Assembly (NCBI GenBank): GCA_947372235.1
Contig: CANBSW010000007.1
Coordinates: 1-52,011 of the forward strand
Direction of reading: 5' to 3'
Source of the DNA: Chitinophagaceae bacterium
GTDB taxonomy: Bacteria; Bacteroidota; Bacteroidia; Chitinophagales; Chitinophagaceae
Length of the DNA: 52,011 nt
A program made the position numbers and the translations under genes. Of this stretch, positions 35,729 through 45,356 are shown in pieces (within the stretch, counting starts at the first letter, position 1; every line of letters starts with the position of its first letter). The notes below the pieces were generated by a model. That model was given only the letters and a program-made list of their open reading frames with translations. It did no database searches and was not told where the DNA came from.

Positions 35729-38700
35729 ATGGTAAAGGTTATGATAAAAAATATTGTTTCCGTATTTATTGGGATGCTTGGTTTTACCGGATTGGTTTCG
35801 GCGCAAACATTTACTAATTCAAGGATATTAAATCAGGCAGCAATTGGTTTCAAAATTTCTGCAGACGCCAACTATGAAAAAGCCATTACGCTGGCCAAAC
35901 AAAAGGGTTGGGCCCTCACTATGACCAATAAGGATGGAAGCAAAGCTGTTTTAGTAGGTGTTGACGGACAGGGATTGCCGCAATACCGTATTAATCATAA
36001 CAATACCATTGCCGCTGCAACTACCCGTGCCAACCAGTTATGGCCGGGAGGAACTTCAGGATTGAATCTATCCGGAAGTTCGGCCAATATGAAAAATAAA
36101 ATGGGCATTTGGGATGGTGGTGGTGTAATGGGAACGCATATAGAACTTACAGGCCGTATTAATCAAAAAGACAATCCCAGCTCAATTATTGACCATGCCA
36201 CTCACGTTGCAGGAACAATGATCGCTTCCGGAGTAAACAGATTTGCAAAAGGGATGGCATATGGCACACAAAGTATCATAGCTTATGACGCATTTGCTGC
36301 TGATGATGTTTTTCAGATGACCAGCGAAGCTTCCGGTCTGGTTTTATCCAATCACTCCTATGGCTATATCGCAGGATGGTATCAAAATTCCAGTAAAAAC
36401 AACAGGTGGGAATTCTGGGGATTACCCAAAGACACCGCAGACTATCAATTTGGCTATTACAGCGATTATTCTCAGGCACTCGATTCTGTTGCTTACAATG
36501 CACCTTTTTATCTGATGGTTCGTTCTGCCGGAAACCCAAGAAGTACCAATGGACCTGCAGTTGGTCTACCCTATTTCAGGTATGATTCATTGGGTAATAT
36601 GGTTTCTGCAGGTAACAGGCCGGTGGGAATCAGCAGTAACGATGGTTATGATATTATGGAAAGTTCCGGCGGTGCAAAAAATGTTTTAACGGTTGGTGCA
36701 GTTTCGGGTTTGCCATTTGGCTACACAAAAAAAGAAGATGTTGCCATGAGCAGTTTTAGTGCCTGGGGACCAACAGATGACGGGCGTATTAAACCGGATA
36801 TTGTTGCAGATGGTGTTCAGGTTTTATCAAGTATCAGTACCAGCACCACCAGCTATGCCTCATTCGATGGTACTTCAATGGCAGCACCCAATACAACAGG
36901 ATCCTTATTTCTGTTACAGGAATATTACTCCAAACTGAAAAGCGGCACTTTTATGCGGTCGGCTACTTTAAAAGGGCTTGCCATACATACAGCAGATGAA
37001 GCGGGTGCAAACCCTGGTCCCGATTATCAATTCGGATGGGGATTACTGAATGTAGAAAAAGCAGCGGCTGTAATTACTGCAGCTGTTCCTTCCAATAACA
37101 GTACTTCCAGTCCGCATCTTATCTATGAAAATTCTCTTACACAAGGCCAGACCTTCACAACCACAGTTGTAGCATCGGGCAAAGGAACTTTGCAGGCAAC
37201 GATTTGTTGGACCGATGTTAAGGGAAGTGTTGATACGGCAAGAACAAAATTGCTGAATAACCGTGCCAAAAAACTGGTGAACGATCTTGATATACGAATC
37301 ACAAAAGGAAGTGGTGCCGGATTAAAAACCTATTTACCATGGACATTGGATGTAGCTAACCCGTCAGCAGCAGCTGTACCTGGAGATAATATCACTGATA
37401 ATGTTGAGAGAATCGATATCGACAGTACCATACCCGGACAAACCTATACTATCACTGTAACACATAAAGGAACCCTGGTGAAAGGTTCTCAGGCTTATTC
37501 CTTATTGATCAGTGGTGCCGGAGGAACAGCTTATTGTGCATCAACTTCAGGAGGTGGTGGTGCAAGGATAGACAGTGTAAGCTTCAAAACCATTCATAGC
37601 AGCAATTCTGCCGGATCAAAAACATATACTGATAACACCGCGTTTATAACAGATGTAGAACCTGTTTCAACGGTTCCTATTGCAGTGAAAGTAAGTACGG
37701 CGGATGCAACTGCAAATCCAAGAATCGTGAAAGTATTTATTGATGCAAATAACAATGGTGTTTTCGACAGCAATGAACTGTTTACTACCAGCGGTGTATT
37801 AACTTCTGCAGCGCAGATTTACAATGGGTCTGTTATACTTCCTGCACTAACCGTTGGAAACATTTATCTGATGCGGATCATCGTTCAGGAAACTTCATTG
37901 GCAGGAGATATACTTGCATGCGGCACTTATGGAAAAGGAGAAACACAGGATTTCAGGCTCCGCGCTGTGAGTGGATCCAATGATATTTCGATCAGTGATA
38001 TTGTTTCACCAATAAATAATGATTGCGCAAGTGGAGCACAATACCTTACAGTAACCATCAGCAATAATGGATCTGCAGATCAGTCAAATATTCCTTTAAC
38101 GGCCACTATCGCATCTGCTTCCGGAACCCTGGCAAACCTTGCCTTTACTTATCCAGGAACCATTCCTTCCAAATCATCTATCAACTATACTTTTCAATCT
38201 CCTTTTGTTACTGCAGCGGGAACAGCTTATAATATAACCGTTACGGCAACCCTTGCTACAGACCAATCAGTAGCCAACAATACTTTTGCAAGATCTGTTA
38301 CAACCGCAGCTAAACCTGCTGCCATAACAGCTATCGGAGGAATATGCGGATCTTCGGTAAACCTGAAAGTTACCAATGCAGACCTATCCAATTATTTGTG
38401 GTACACAAGTGCTACAGGTACACAGCCTTTTGCAAATGGATCAACCACTTCAACTACCAATATAACTACAGATAAAACTTATTATGTTGGTAAGGAAGTA
38501 AAAACCGGAATCGGACCATTAAATAAAACTGCACTTTCCAATGCGGGAGGTTATCGGGTTTCTGTTGACGGATTTTATATAAGGATCAATAATTCAGTAC
38601 CTGCCACTATTGAAACGGCCAGGTTATATATTGGTTATCCCGGACAAATTAAATTCACGGTTGCAGATCTGATTGGCACCACCGGTTTGAACAGACTGAG

Positions 38701-39541
38701 ATCAACCACCGTTGATGTTTATCCAACAACGCCAACACCGGCTCCAGGAAGTGTAACCGGAAACAATTCTTCAGACACCGGTGCTATTTACTATCTGGGT
38801 TTATCTATACCAACCACAGGCGATCATATCTTATTAACCGAATGCCTGAACAGTTTTGGAAGAACAGACAGTGCAACAATTTTCAGAAACATTGGCATTA
38901 CAGGTGCAAATACCTATCCAACCGGCATCTCCAATGTGATGAGTTATACAGGTAATGCACAAACCGGTTCGGAATCTCAATTTTATTATAACCTGTATGA
39001 TACAAAGATCAATACCATCGGTTGCCCCGGCGATCGGACTGCAGTGATTGCCACTACTTCACCGGTTCCAACCATTAGCCAGGTAGCAGATTCTTTGGTA
39101 AGTTCAGTAGCAAACGGCAACCAATGGTATTTGAATGATACAGCTATTATAGGTGCCAATCTGAATCACTATAAACCCAAAAGAGTTGGTGTTTATAAAG
39201 TGATCGTTACGGATGCGCTGGGCTGTTCACAGGCATCCAACCCTATCACCGTTACCGTTACTGCTACTGCCGATGTACTGGCAAGGGAAATTAATTTAGC
39301 TGTTTCGCCAAACCCAAATAATGGTGTCTTCAACCTTTCATTTGAAGTAAGCGGCAAAGCAGATCTGTCAATTGATATATTGAGTTCATCCGGACAAAAA
39401 GTGTTCAACAATACCTATCCTGATTTTACGGGTAAGTTTTCTAAACAAATACAGGTAGATAACCTGAGTTCGGAGTTCTATATACTTCAGATTCAACACA
39501 ATAAAAAAACATACGTAAAGAAGATCTTAATTCAGAAATAG
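35729..39541 (+). CDS. T9SS-secreted S8 (subtilisin-like) serine peptidase
   Basis: The 1270-residue protein has a signal peptide (MIKNIVSVFIGMLGFTGLVS, with a possible start 4 codons earlier). The S8 catalytic triad is D129 in GIWDGG, H159 in DHATHVAGT and S383 in DGTSMAAP. A P/Homo B-like region follows, then a GEVED-type domain (KVFIDANNNGVFDSNELF), a CARDB-like beta-sandwich, further Ig-like segments, and a T9SS type A sorting domain at the end (LAVSPNPNNGVFNLSFEV ... YVKKILIQK). The C-terminal domain is recognised by the type IX translocon, so the protease is expected at the cell surface or outside. Substrate is unknown. Confidence 0.92.
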   Translation: MVKVMIKNIVSVFIGMLGFTGLVSAQTFTNSRILNQAAIGFKISADANYEKAITLAKQKGWALTMTNKDGSKAVLVGVDGQGLPQYRINHNNTIAAATTRANQLWPGGTSGLNLSGSSANMKNKMGIWDGGGVMGTHIELTGRINQKDNPSSIIDHATHVAGTMIASGVNRFAKGMAYGTQSIIAYDAFAADDVFQMTSEASGLVLSNHSYGYIAGWYQNSSKNNRWEFWGLPKDTADYQFGYYSDYSQALDSVAYNAPFYLMVRSAGNPRSTNGPAVGLPYFRYDSLGNMVSAGNRPVGISSNDGYDIMESSGGAKNVLTVGAVSGLPFGYTKKEDVAMSSFSAWGPTDDGRIKPDIVADGVQVLSSISTSTTSYASFDGTSMAAPNTTGSLFLLQEYYSKLKSGTFMRSATLKGLAIHTADEAGANPGPDYQFGWGLLNVEKAAAVITAAVPSNNSTSSPHLIYENSLTQGQTFTTTVVASGKGTLQATICWTDVKGSVDTARTKLLNNRAKKLVNDLDIRITKGSGAGLKTYLPWTLDVANPSAAAVPGDNITDNVERIDIDSTIPGQTYTITVTHKGTLVKGSQAYSLLISGAGGTAYCASTSGGGGARIDSVSFKTIHSSNSAGSKTYTDNTAFITDVEPVSTVPIAVKVSTADATANPRIVKVFIDANNNGVFDSNELFTTSGVLTSAAQIYNGSVILPALTVGNIYLMRIIVQETSLAGDILACGTYGKGETQDFRLRAVSGSNDISISDIVSPINNDCASGAQYLTVTISNNGSADQSNIPLTATIASASGTLANLAFTYPGTIPSKSSINYTFQSPFVTAAGTAYNITVTATLATDQSVANNTFARSVTTAAKPAAITAIGGICGSSVNLKVTNADLSNYLWYTSATGTQPFANGSTTSTTNITTDKTYYVGKEVKTGIGPLNKTALSNAGGYRVSVDGFYIRINNSVPATIETARLYIGYPGQIKFTVADLIGTTGLNRLRSTTVDVYPTTPTPAPGSVTGNNSSDTGAIYYLGLSIPTTGDHILLTECLNSFGRTDSATIFRNIGITGANTYPTGISNVMSYTGNAQTGSESQFYYNLYDTKINTIGCPGDRTAVIATTSPVPTISQVADSLVSSVANGNQWYLNDTAIIGANLNHYKPKRVGVYKVIVTDALGCSQASNPITVTVTATADVLAREINLAVSPNPNNGVFNLSFEVSGKADLSIDILSSSGQKVFNNTYPDFTGKFSKQIQVDNLSSEFYILQIQHNKKTYVKKILIQK

Positions 39542-39556
39542 GTTGAAAACCATTGG

Positions 39557-39597
39557 AAATAACAAAGGCAGCCATTTCAGGTTGCCTTTGTTATTTT
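39557..39597 (+). terminator. Terminator after the subtilase gene
   Basis: AAATAACAAAGGCA (39557-39570) pairs with TGCCTTTGTTATTT (39583-39596) over a 12-nt loop that itself has CC/GG pairing. A run of T follows. Confidence 0.85.
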
Positions 39598-39613
39598 GGA
39601 AGGGAGGTTTTCA

Positions 39614-39621
39614 TATCTTTA
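39614..39621 (+). promoter_or_regulatory. Bacteroidetes -7 box of the propeller-protein gene
   Basis: TATCTTTA ends 22 nt before the ATG at 39644. It suggests that the propeller gene has its own promoter despite lying just after the subtilase gene. Confidence 0.5.
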
Positions 39622-39643
39622 AAAAACAAAATAACAGGTTTAT

Positions 39644-42607
39644 ATGAAAAAAGGGCTCTTATTATCTTTTGCACTGATCAGTTGTGTTGCTTTAGGAATA
39701 CTGTGGAAGAAAACCCATCATAAAGGTTTGATCGACCAGTCATCTATTATGGCTTATATGAAAGGAGATGATGACGAAGATGAAGAGGCTTCAGAAAAAA
39801 AGGAACAAAGTATGCGTGCAGAAATGACAGCAGCCCGTTTACAATATGAATATGATATGCTGAAAGATCCTGTTACCGGAAAAATACCCGCCAATATTTT
39901 TCAGCAGGAAATGGAACAGGCACAAAGGATTCCTCTATCAGGATCCAGCTCAAGATTTACCTTGAACGGTATCAATACGCCTACCAGCAATAGTTATCTG
40001 CCTCTTGGTCCCAATAATGTAGGTGGAAGAACACGTGCCGTTGCTTTTGATGTAAGATACAATGGCACAACTAATAAAGTAATCATTTCTGGTTGTGTGA
40101 GTGGTGGAATTATGCGTTCTGCAGATGGTGGCAGTACTTGGACCATGGTAAACCCCGATCAGCAAATACACAACATTGTTAGTATTGCCCAAGACCCCAG
40201 AGCAGGTTTTCAGGATACCTGGTATGTTGGAACCGGAGAATATTTAGGAAATTCTACTTCGGCTGATGGTGCATTTTTTTATGGATTCGGTATCTATAAA
40301 TCAACTAATAACGGGCTTACCTGGACAGCTTTAGCAAGTACCCAATCTGGCTCTTTACTCACTTTTGACAATGCTTTCGATTTTGTTTCCAGAATAGCCG
40401 TAAACCCTGCTAATGGTGATGTGTATGCTGCCTGCAGAAGTACTATTGAACGTTCGCAAGATGGAGGTACAACCTGGACTGCTGTGAAAGGAGACCTGAC
40501 TTCACCCAATGGAACAGGCTATACGGATATTGCCATCAATAGTACCGGTACTAAGATCTATGCTGCTTTTCACCTTAAAAACCCAACTGACCGGGGTGTT
40601 TGGCAATCTACCACAGGAAATTCAGGCAGCTGGACCTTATTGGGAGGAAATGCCGCCAATACACCAACCGGTTGGAAGATCAATACCAGCACCAGTACAT
40701 CTGTTACCTGGGGAAGGATACAAATGCAGATCGCTCCTTCTAATCAGAATATCATCTATGTTTTGTATGAGAATGGCCAAAGTCAGGCAAGCCCAACCTT
40801 GTTACCCGAAGTGGATCTTTTCAAATTGGATGTAACAGGAGGCGGTACCGTTTGGACAAACCTTTCTGCCAACATGCCTGATATGCCGGGAAAAAATGTG
40901 GATGGTATAGACCCGATTGCCATACAGGGTGGATATGATATGCTGATAGCTGTTAAACCTGATGATGCCAATACCGTATTTGTGGGTGGAACCTGCTTAT
41001 ACAGATCCACTTCTGGATTCACAAACTCAACTGCTACAAAATGGATAGGTGGATATGATACGCTTTTCACTACATCATATTATCCCAAAAGCCATCCGGA
41101 TATTCACTTTCTGGCTTTCGACCCAACCAATCCTAACAGAGCTATTTGTGGAAATGATGGAGGTATTCAGATAACTACTGATATTACGGCCTCTCCTTTT
41201 GTTACTTGGAGTAATTTGCCAAATTATCAAACCTTACAAACCTATTACGTTGCACTAACCCCTGAAGTAGGCCAGCACTATCTTTTGTGTGGCAATCAGG
41301 ATAATGGAACCTATTTCCGGGATTATAAACCCTATTTCTCAGGTTCTACTCCAGGCGATTATCTGCAGTTTGGAGGTGGCGATGGTGTATCTGTTGATAT
41401 CTCAAATATTGTATCACAAAAACAATATTTCTATTTCGGAAGCTATCTGGGCAGTATTTTCAGAGGTACCCTTACTATTGGAACCAGTTACAATGCTGCA
41501 TCCATCAGACCCCGGATTACAGATCTTACTGTAAACCCAAGTTATGGCGGAACCAGTTTTGGTGATTTCGTGACCAATTTTAAACTAAGCAATGCAAATA
41601 CTGAGATCATGTTTTATACCTGTTATCAGAAATTATTCAAAGCCAGCGCGGCAAGTACAGTAGACAGTACCGGTTGGACCCGATTAACAGGTGTCGAAAA
41701 TACAGTTAATCCTTCCGGCAGCAGTTCTACTTCCATATCTATCAGAGCGATGGATTTCAGCTGGGGAACGTATACCACCAGCCATGCTATGTACTTTGGC
41801 ACCAATAACAGTAAGGTTTACAGGATAGATAATTATGCAAGTGCCGATGCAGCTACCATTCCAAAAGACATTACTCCGCCCGGCATGTTGGGTTCTGTAG
41901 CAGATATTGCTGTTAATCCTAATGATGATAACGAGATCATGGTGGTTCTTTCTAATTATAGTACAACTTCTATCTGGTGGACCTATAATGCAAAAAGTAC
42001 AACCCCAAGCTGGTCAAATGCAGAAGGTAATCTTACCACCCCTTCCATCCGTTCATGTGTGATTGCTGTTAGGAAAGATGCCAGTAATAACCCTATTACA
42101 GAATATTATGTGGGAACTTCTGTAGGATTATATGAAACCCAGGGAATTGGAAAAGTACTGGGTGCCGGTGGTACCATTGTATGGTCAAGAGAAGGCGCTG
42201 CTACTTTAAATTATACAGTAGTAACTTCAATGGACTATCGACCTGAAGACAATACTTTGTTGATAGGAACCCATGGCAATGGTGTTTACGAAGCAATCAA
42301 CGGATCAGCCAATTTTACACCTAATCTTACTACGGCTGTACCGGTGATTGTGAATGATAAGGATTTTGTGAAGATCACACCAACGGTAAGTAATGGCACC
42401 TATCAATACACCAAAGGAAGTTTGGTAGGAATCAAATCAATTAATATTCAGGCGTATAGCATGTCGGGCCAGCTTCTATATAATAAACAGGCAGGTTATG
42501 GAAGTGGAAGTATTCCGTTAAATACTATGCCATCCGGAACTTATATAATCCAGATCACCAGTGATGACAGGAAATATAAAACAACACAGAAAGTAATCAA
42601 GCTCTAA
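39644..42607 (+). CDS. T9SS-secreted sortilin/VPS10-like beta-propeller protein
   Basis: The 987-residue protein has a hydrophobic N-terminal signal (LLLSFALISCVALGILW), then an acidic, charged stretch (DDDEDEEASEKKEQ). Asp-box motifs of seven-bladed or ten-bladed propellers follow: SADGGSTWTM, STNNGLTWTAL and SQDGGTTWTAV, and later GTHGNGVYEA. The C-terminus is a T9SS sorting domain (IQAYSMSGQLLYNKQ ... GTYIIQITSDDRKY). Such Bacteroidota proteins are often annotated as glycosyl hydrolase BNR or VPS10 domain-containing, but catalytic residues are not clear. It is expected outside the outer membrane. It follows the subtilase gene and may act with it. Confidence 0.85.
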   Translation: MKKGLLLSFALISCVALGILWKKTHHKGLIDQSSIMAYMKGDDDEDEEASEKKEQSMRAEMTAARLQYEYDMLKDPVTGKIPANIFQQEMEQAQRIPLSGSSSRFTLNGINTPTSNSYLPLGPNNVGGRTRAVAFDVRYNGTTNKVIISGCVSGGIMRSADGGSTWTMVNPDQQIHNIVSIAQDPRAGFQDTWYVGTGEYLGNSTSADGAFFYGFGIYKSTNNGLTWTALASTQSGSLLTFDNAFDFVSRIAVNPANGDVYAACRSTIERSQDGGTTWTAVKGDLTSPNGTGYTDIAINSTGTKIYAAFHLKNPTDRGVWQSTTGNSGSWTLLGGNAANTPTGWKINTSTSTSVTWGRIQMQIAPSNQNIIYVLYENGQSQASPTLLPEVDLFKLDVTGGGTVWTNLSANMPDMPGKNVDGIDPIAIQGGYDMLIAVKPDDANTVFVGGTCLYRSTSGFTNSTATKWIGGYDTLFTTSYYPKSHPDIHFLAFDPTNPNRAICGNDGGIQITTDITASPFVTWSNLPNYQTLQTYYVALTPEVGQHYLLCGNQDNGTYFRDYKPYFSGSTPGDYLQFGGGDGVSVDISNIVSQKQYFYFGSYLGSIFRGTLTIGTSYNAASIRPRITDLTVNPSYGGTSFGDFVTNFKLSNANTEIMFYTCYQKLFKASAASTVDSTGWTRLTGVENTVNPSGSSSTSISIRAMDFSWGTYTTSHAMYFGTNNSKVYRIDNYASADAATIPKDITPPGMLGSVADIAVNPNDDNEIMVVLSNYSTTSIWWTYNAKSTTPSWSNAEGNLTTPSIRSCVIAVRKDASNNPITEYYVGTSVGLYETQGIGKVLGAGGTIVWSREGAATLNYTVVTSMDYRPEDNTLLIGTHGNGVYEAINGSANFTPNLTTAVPVIVNDKDFVKITPTVSNGTYQYTKGSLVGIKSINIQAYSMSGQLLYNKQAGYGSGSIPLNTMPSGTYIIQITSDDRKYKTTQKVIKL

Positions 42608-42886
42608 ATTATTCTTGATCAAACGACGATTGAGGTTTGTTTTTTCAGTCTGATCACATTTGTTGAATATGCTTGTAAGCCTTCGTTATCAATAAAGGCT
42701 TACAAGCTTTTTTATGTTTCGGAAAAGCGATGGCCGTTGTTGTTGAAAAAAACTGAAACAAAAAAAGATGTTGAAACACTGGTGGCAGGAAATGAACTGG
42801 TATTAGGATTGTATGATATAAAAGGTGTTCTTTTTACACGAACTGCAAAGAATATTAAGCTATTAGAATCATCAGGCCGACAATAA
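42608..42886 (+). other. Open in-frame tail after the propeller gene stop (possible gene remnant)
   Basis: After the TAA at 42605-42607 the same frame stays open for 92 codons to the TAA at 42884. The last part reads GNELVLGLYDIKGVLF, which resembles the strand pair of a sorting domain, and ends LLESSGRQ. No ATG start lies in frame and a strong hairpin terminator (42671-42713) interrupts it. I read it as a decayed fragment or chance; the rest of the 342-bp space up to the next gene holds only the terminator and a promoter. Confidence 0.3.
42671..42713 (+). terminator. Terminator after the propeller gene
   Basis: GCTTGTAAGCCTT (42671-42683) pairs perfectly with AAGGCTTACAAGC (42695-42707) and is followed by TTTTTTA. 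Confidence 0.9.
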
Positions 42887-42924
42887 ATATTGGATTCATC
42901 TCCTTCTTTTTAACCTAACTGAAT

Positions 42925-42932
42925 TACCTTTA
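42925..42932 (+). promoter_or_regulatory. Bacteroidetes -7 box of the ferredoxin-NADP reductase gene
   Basis: TACCTTTA ends 17 nt before the ATG at 42950, the same spacing as for the enoyl-CoA hydratase gene. Confidence 0.55.
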
Positions 42933-42949
42933 CGGCCAAATTTTACATT

Positions 42950-43678
42950 ATGGCCGAACCTTGGCGCACCGGAAAGGTGATCAAAATTGAAAATGCAACT
43001 GCTCAAACCCGTAGATTCTGGATACAGGTTCCGGAATTAGAATCCTTTGATTTTACAGCCGGACAGTTTGTTACCCTTGACCTGCCCATTCATGAACAAA
43101 AAAATAAACGGTGGAGAAGTTATTCCATTGCTTCTGCACCCGATGGAACCAATGTATTTGAATTGGTCATTGTTTTACTGGAAGGCGGATTGGGAACCAC
43201 CTATCTTTTTAATGAAGTAACTGTTGGAAGTGAGTTAACACTACGCGGGCCACAGGGTAAATTTACATTGCCAACGCCAATTACAGAAGACTTGTATTTT
43301 ATCTGCACCGGAACCGGTATCGCTCCTTTCCGTGCAATGGCACATGCTATCAACAAACAAAAATTACCACACCAGGAAGTACACCTTATTTTTGGTTGCC
43401 GCAAATTTGGTGATGGTTTGTATATAGACGAATTAAAACAACTGGAAAAAGATGAACCAGGTTTCTTCTTCCACCCATGTTATTCCAGAGAAGCGGAAGT
43501 TCCGGATGGCGCACACAAAGGATATGTACATCCGGTATACGAAGCCATGACAGACAACGGAAAGAAACCCGCTAAATTCTTTTTATGCGGTTGGAAAAAT
43601 ATGATTGATGAAGCCAAGGAAAGAATTGTTGCGATGGGGTATGATAGAAAAGCAATTCACCTTGAAGTGTATGGATAA
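42950..43678 (+). CDS. Ferredoxin-NADP reductase-like flavoprotein
   Basis: The 242-residue protein has the two-domain FNR fold. The FAD-binding domain shows FTAGQFVTLDL and RSYSIASAP (R-x-Y-S), and the NAD(P)-binding domain shows CTGTGIAPFRAM and LIFGCR. The C-terminus is IHLEVYG, with an aromatic close to the end, as in bacterial FNRs that stack it on the flavin. It should transfer electrons between NADPH and ferredoxin or flavodoxin in the cytoplasm. The electron partner is not nearby. The gene converges on glyS through a hairpin repeat. Confidence 0.9.
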   Translation: MAEPWRTGKVIKIENATAQTRRFWIQVPELESFDFTAGQFVTLDLPIHEQKNKRWRSYSIASAPDGTNVFELVIVLLEGGLGTTYLFNEVTVGSELTLRGPQGKFTLPTPITEDLYFICTGTGIAPFRAMAHAINKQKLPHQEVHLIFGCRKFGDGLYIDELKQLEKDEPGFFFHPCYSREAEVPDGAHKGYVHPVYEAMTDNGKKPAKFFLCGWKNMIDEAKERIVAMGYDRKAIHLEVYG

Positions 43679-43750
43679 ATTTGAAAATTTGAAAATGGAT
43701 TTAGTAGTTAAACTACAAGATCCATTTTCAAATTAACACATTTTCAAATT
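43679..43750. repeat. Inverted repeat of AATTTGAAAATTTG words at a convergent junction
   Basis: AATTTGAAAATTTGAAAATG followed by GATTTAGTAGTT pairs with AACTACAAGATCCATTTTCA followed by AATT, then a further TTTTCAAATT. It fills the whole 72-bp space between the reductase stop and the glyS stop. The words are those of 2884-2995. Confidence 0.92.
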
Positions 43751-45202
43751 CTACATCATCTGTTCCAATACAAGATCTTTGATTTTGCTCATCAACACTC
43801 TCTCTTGCACCATTGAATCTCGGTAGCGGATGGTTACTGTTTTATCTTCTTTGCTTTGATGATCGATGGTTACACAGAATGGGGTTCCTATGGCATCCTG
43901 TCTCCTGTACCTTTTACCAATGGCATCTTTTTCTTCGTAAAAACATTTGAAATAGGGCTTGCACTCATCCATCAGTTCACGTGCAATTTCGGGTAAGCCA
44001 TCTTTTTTGGTTAATGGAAGAATGGCCAGTTTTACCGGAGCAAGTTTTGTTGGAATATGCAATACCACACGGCTGTCTGTACTTCCATCTTCTTTCGTGA
44101 TCTTTTCTTCTTCATATGCATTGGCCATGATGAGGAGGAACATCCTGTCTAAACCAATCGAAGTTTCTACCACATAAGGAACATAATTCTGGTTGATCTC
44201 TGTATCAAAATATTGCAGTTTCTTTTTACTGTATAATTGATGCTGGGTAAGATCAAAATCGCTGCGCGAGTGAATACCTTCCACTTCTTTAAACCCAAAT
44301 GGAAATTCATATTCAATATCGCAGGCTTCTTTTGCATAGTGAGCCAATTTTACGTGATCGTGATAACGGTATTTATCAGCCGGTATACCAAGACTTAGAT
44401 GCCATTGTAAACGTGCTTCTTTCCAATACTGGTACCATTCGCCTTCCGTACCGGGGCGAACAAAAAATTGCATTTCCATTTGTTCAAACTCGCGCATACG
44501 GAAAATAAACTGGCGGGCAACGATCTCATTACGAAATGCCTTACCGGTTTGTGCAATGCCAAAAGGAATTTTCATACGCGCTGTTTTTTGCACGTTCAGA
44601 AAATTTACAAAAATACCTTGTGCAGTTTCGGGGCGCAGGTAAATGGTATCTGCATCTTCTGCAACAGAACCCAATTGTGTTGAGAACATAAGGTTGAATT
44701 GGCGTATATCTGTCCAGTTAGCGGTTCCGCCAACGCTACAAACTATTTTCTGATCGATGATCAATTGTCGTAATGCCGTAAAATCTTCGGCGGCCAGTAG
44801 TGTATCCATCTGTGCCAATAATGCATCCGCTTCTTTGGCGCCATCTTCTCCTTTTTCTCTGAGTGCATCGGCTTTTGCTTCCAGTAAATGATCTACACGG
44901 TATCTTTTTTTACTGTCGCGGTTATCGATCATTGGATCGCTGAAATTATCAACGTGGCCACTGGCTTTCCAGGTAGTGGGGTGCATAAAGATGGCAGCAT
45001 CAATCCCAACAATGTTTTCATGCATCTGGGTCATACTTTTCCACCAATAATCGCGGATATTCTTTTTTAACTCACTTCCGTAAGGACCATAATCATATAC
45101 AGCACTTAAGCCGTCATAGATCTCACTACTCGGAAACACAAAGCCATATTCTTTGGCATGCGAAATGATCGCCTGAAACTGATTGTCTTGTTGTATGCTC
45201 AT
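43751..45202 (-). CDS. glyS: Glycine-tRNA ligase, single-chain (dimeric) type
   Basis: The 483-residue class II synthetase is the alpha2 type, unrelated to the GlyQ/GlyS tetramer. It shows the N-terminal AKEYGFVFPSSEIYDGLSAVYDYGPYG, motif 2 region FRNEIVARQFIFRMREFEQMEMQFF and motif 3 in VVETSIGLDRMFLLIM, with a C-terminal anticodon-binding domain (KLAILPLTKKDG ... IGTPFCVTID). It charges tRNA-Gly with glycine. Length is typical (about 460-510). A TATTTTTG promoter box lies 8 nt before the ATG. Some databases name this form glyQS. Confidence 0.95.
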   Translation of the reverse strand: MSIQQDNQFQAIISHAKEYGFVFPSSEIYDGLSAVYDYGPYGSELKKNIRDYWWKSMTQMHENIVGIDAAIFMHPTTWKASGHVDNFSDPMIDNRDSKKRYRVDHLLEAKADALREKGEDGAKEADALLAQMDTLLAAEDFTALRQLIIDQKIVCSVGGTANWTDIRQFNLMFSTQLGSVAEDADTIYLRPETAQGIFVNFLNVQKTARMKIPFGIAQTGKAFRNEIVARQFIFRMREFEQMEMQFFVRPGTEGEWYQYWKEARLQWHLSLGIPADKYRYHDHVKLAHYAKEACDIEYEFPFGFKEVEGIHSRSDFDLTQHQLYSKKKLQYFDTEINQNYVPYVVETSIGLDRMFLLIMANAYEEEKITKEDGSTDSRVVLHIPTKLAPVKLAILPLTKKDGLPEIARELMDECKPYFKCFYEEKDAIGKRYRRQDAIGTPFCVTIDHQSKEDKTVTIRYRDSMVQERVLMSKIKDLVLEQMM

Positions 45203-45210
45203 AACGGCGG

Positions 45211-45218
45211 CAAAAATA
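45211..45218 (-). promoter_or_regulatory. glyS: Bacteroidetes -7 box of glyS
   Basis: Minus-strand TATTTTTG matches TAnnTTTG and ends 8 nt before the glyS ATG, suggesting a very short leader. Confidence 0.5.
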
Positions 45219-45356
45219 TGCTTTTACACTTGCTCTGCGAAACGGATAAGGACGCGATTTTATCAGCAGAATCAGGAAAATACATTCATTCATCCAAAAA
45301 ATGATACCTGTATTCCCTAAAACAGTAGTTTTATTCCTGTTCAAACCCAACATTAT

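Noticed and set aside
42605-42886. Programmed stop-codon read-through of the propeller gene
   Set aside because: The stop is TAA, the T9SS domain is already complete, and a strong terminator interrupts the extension.
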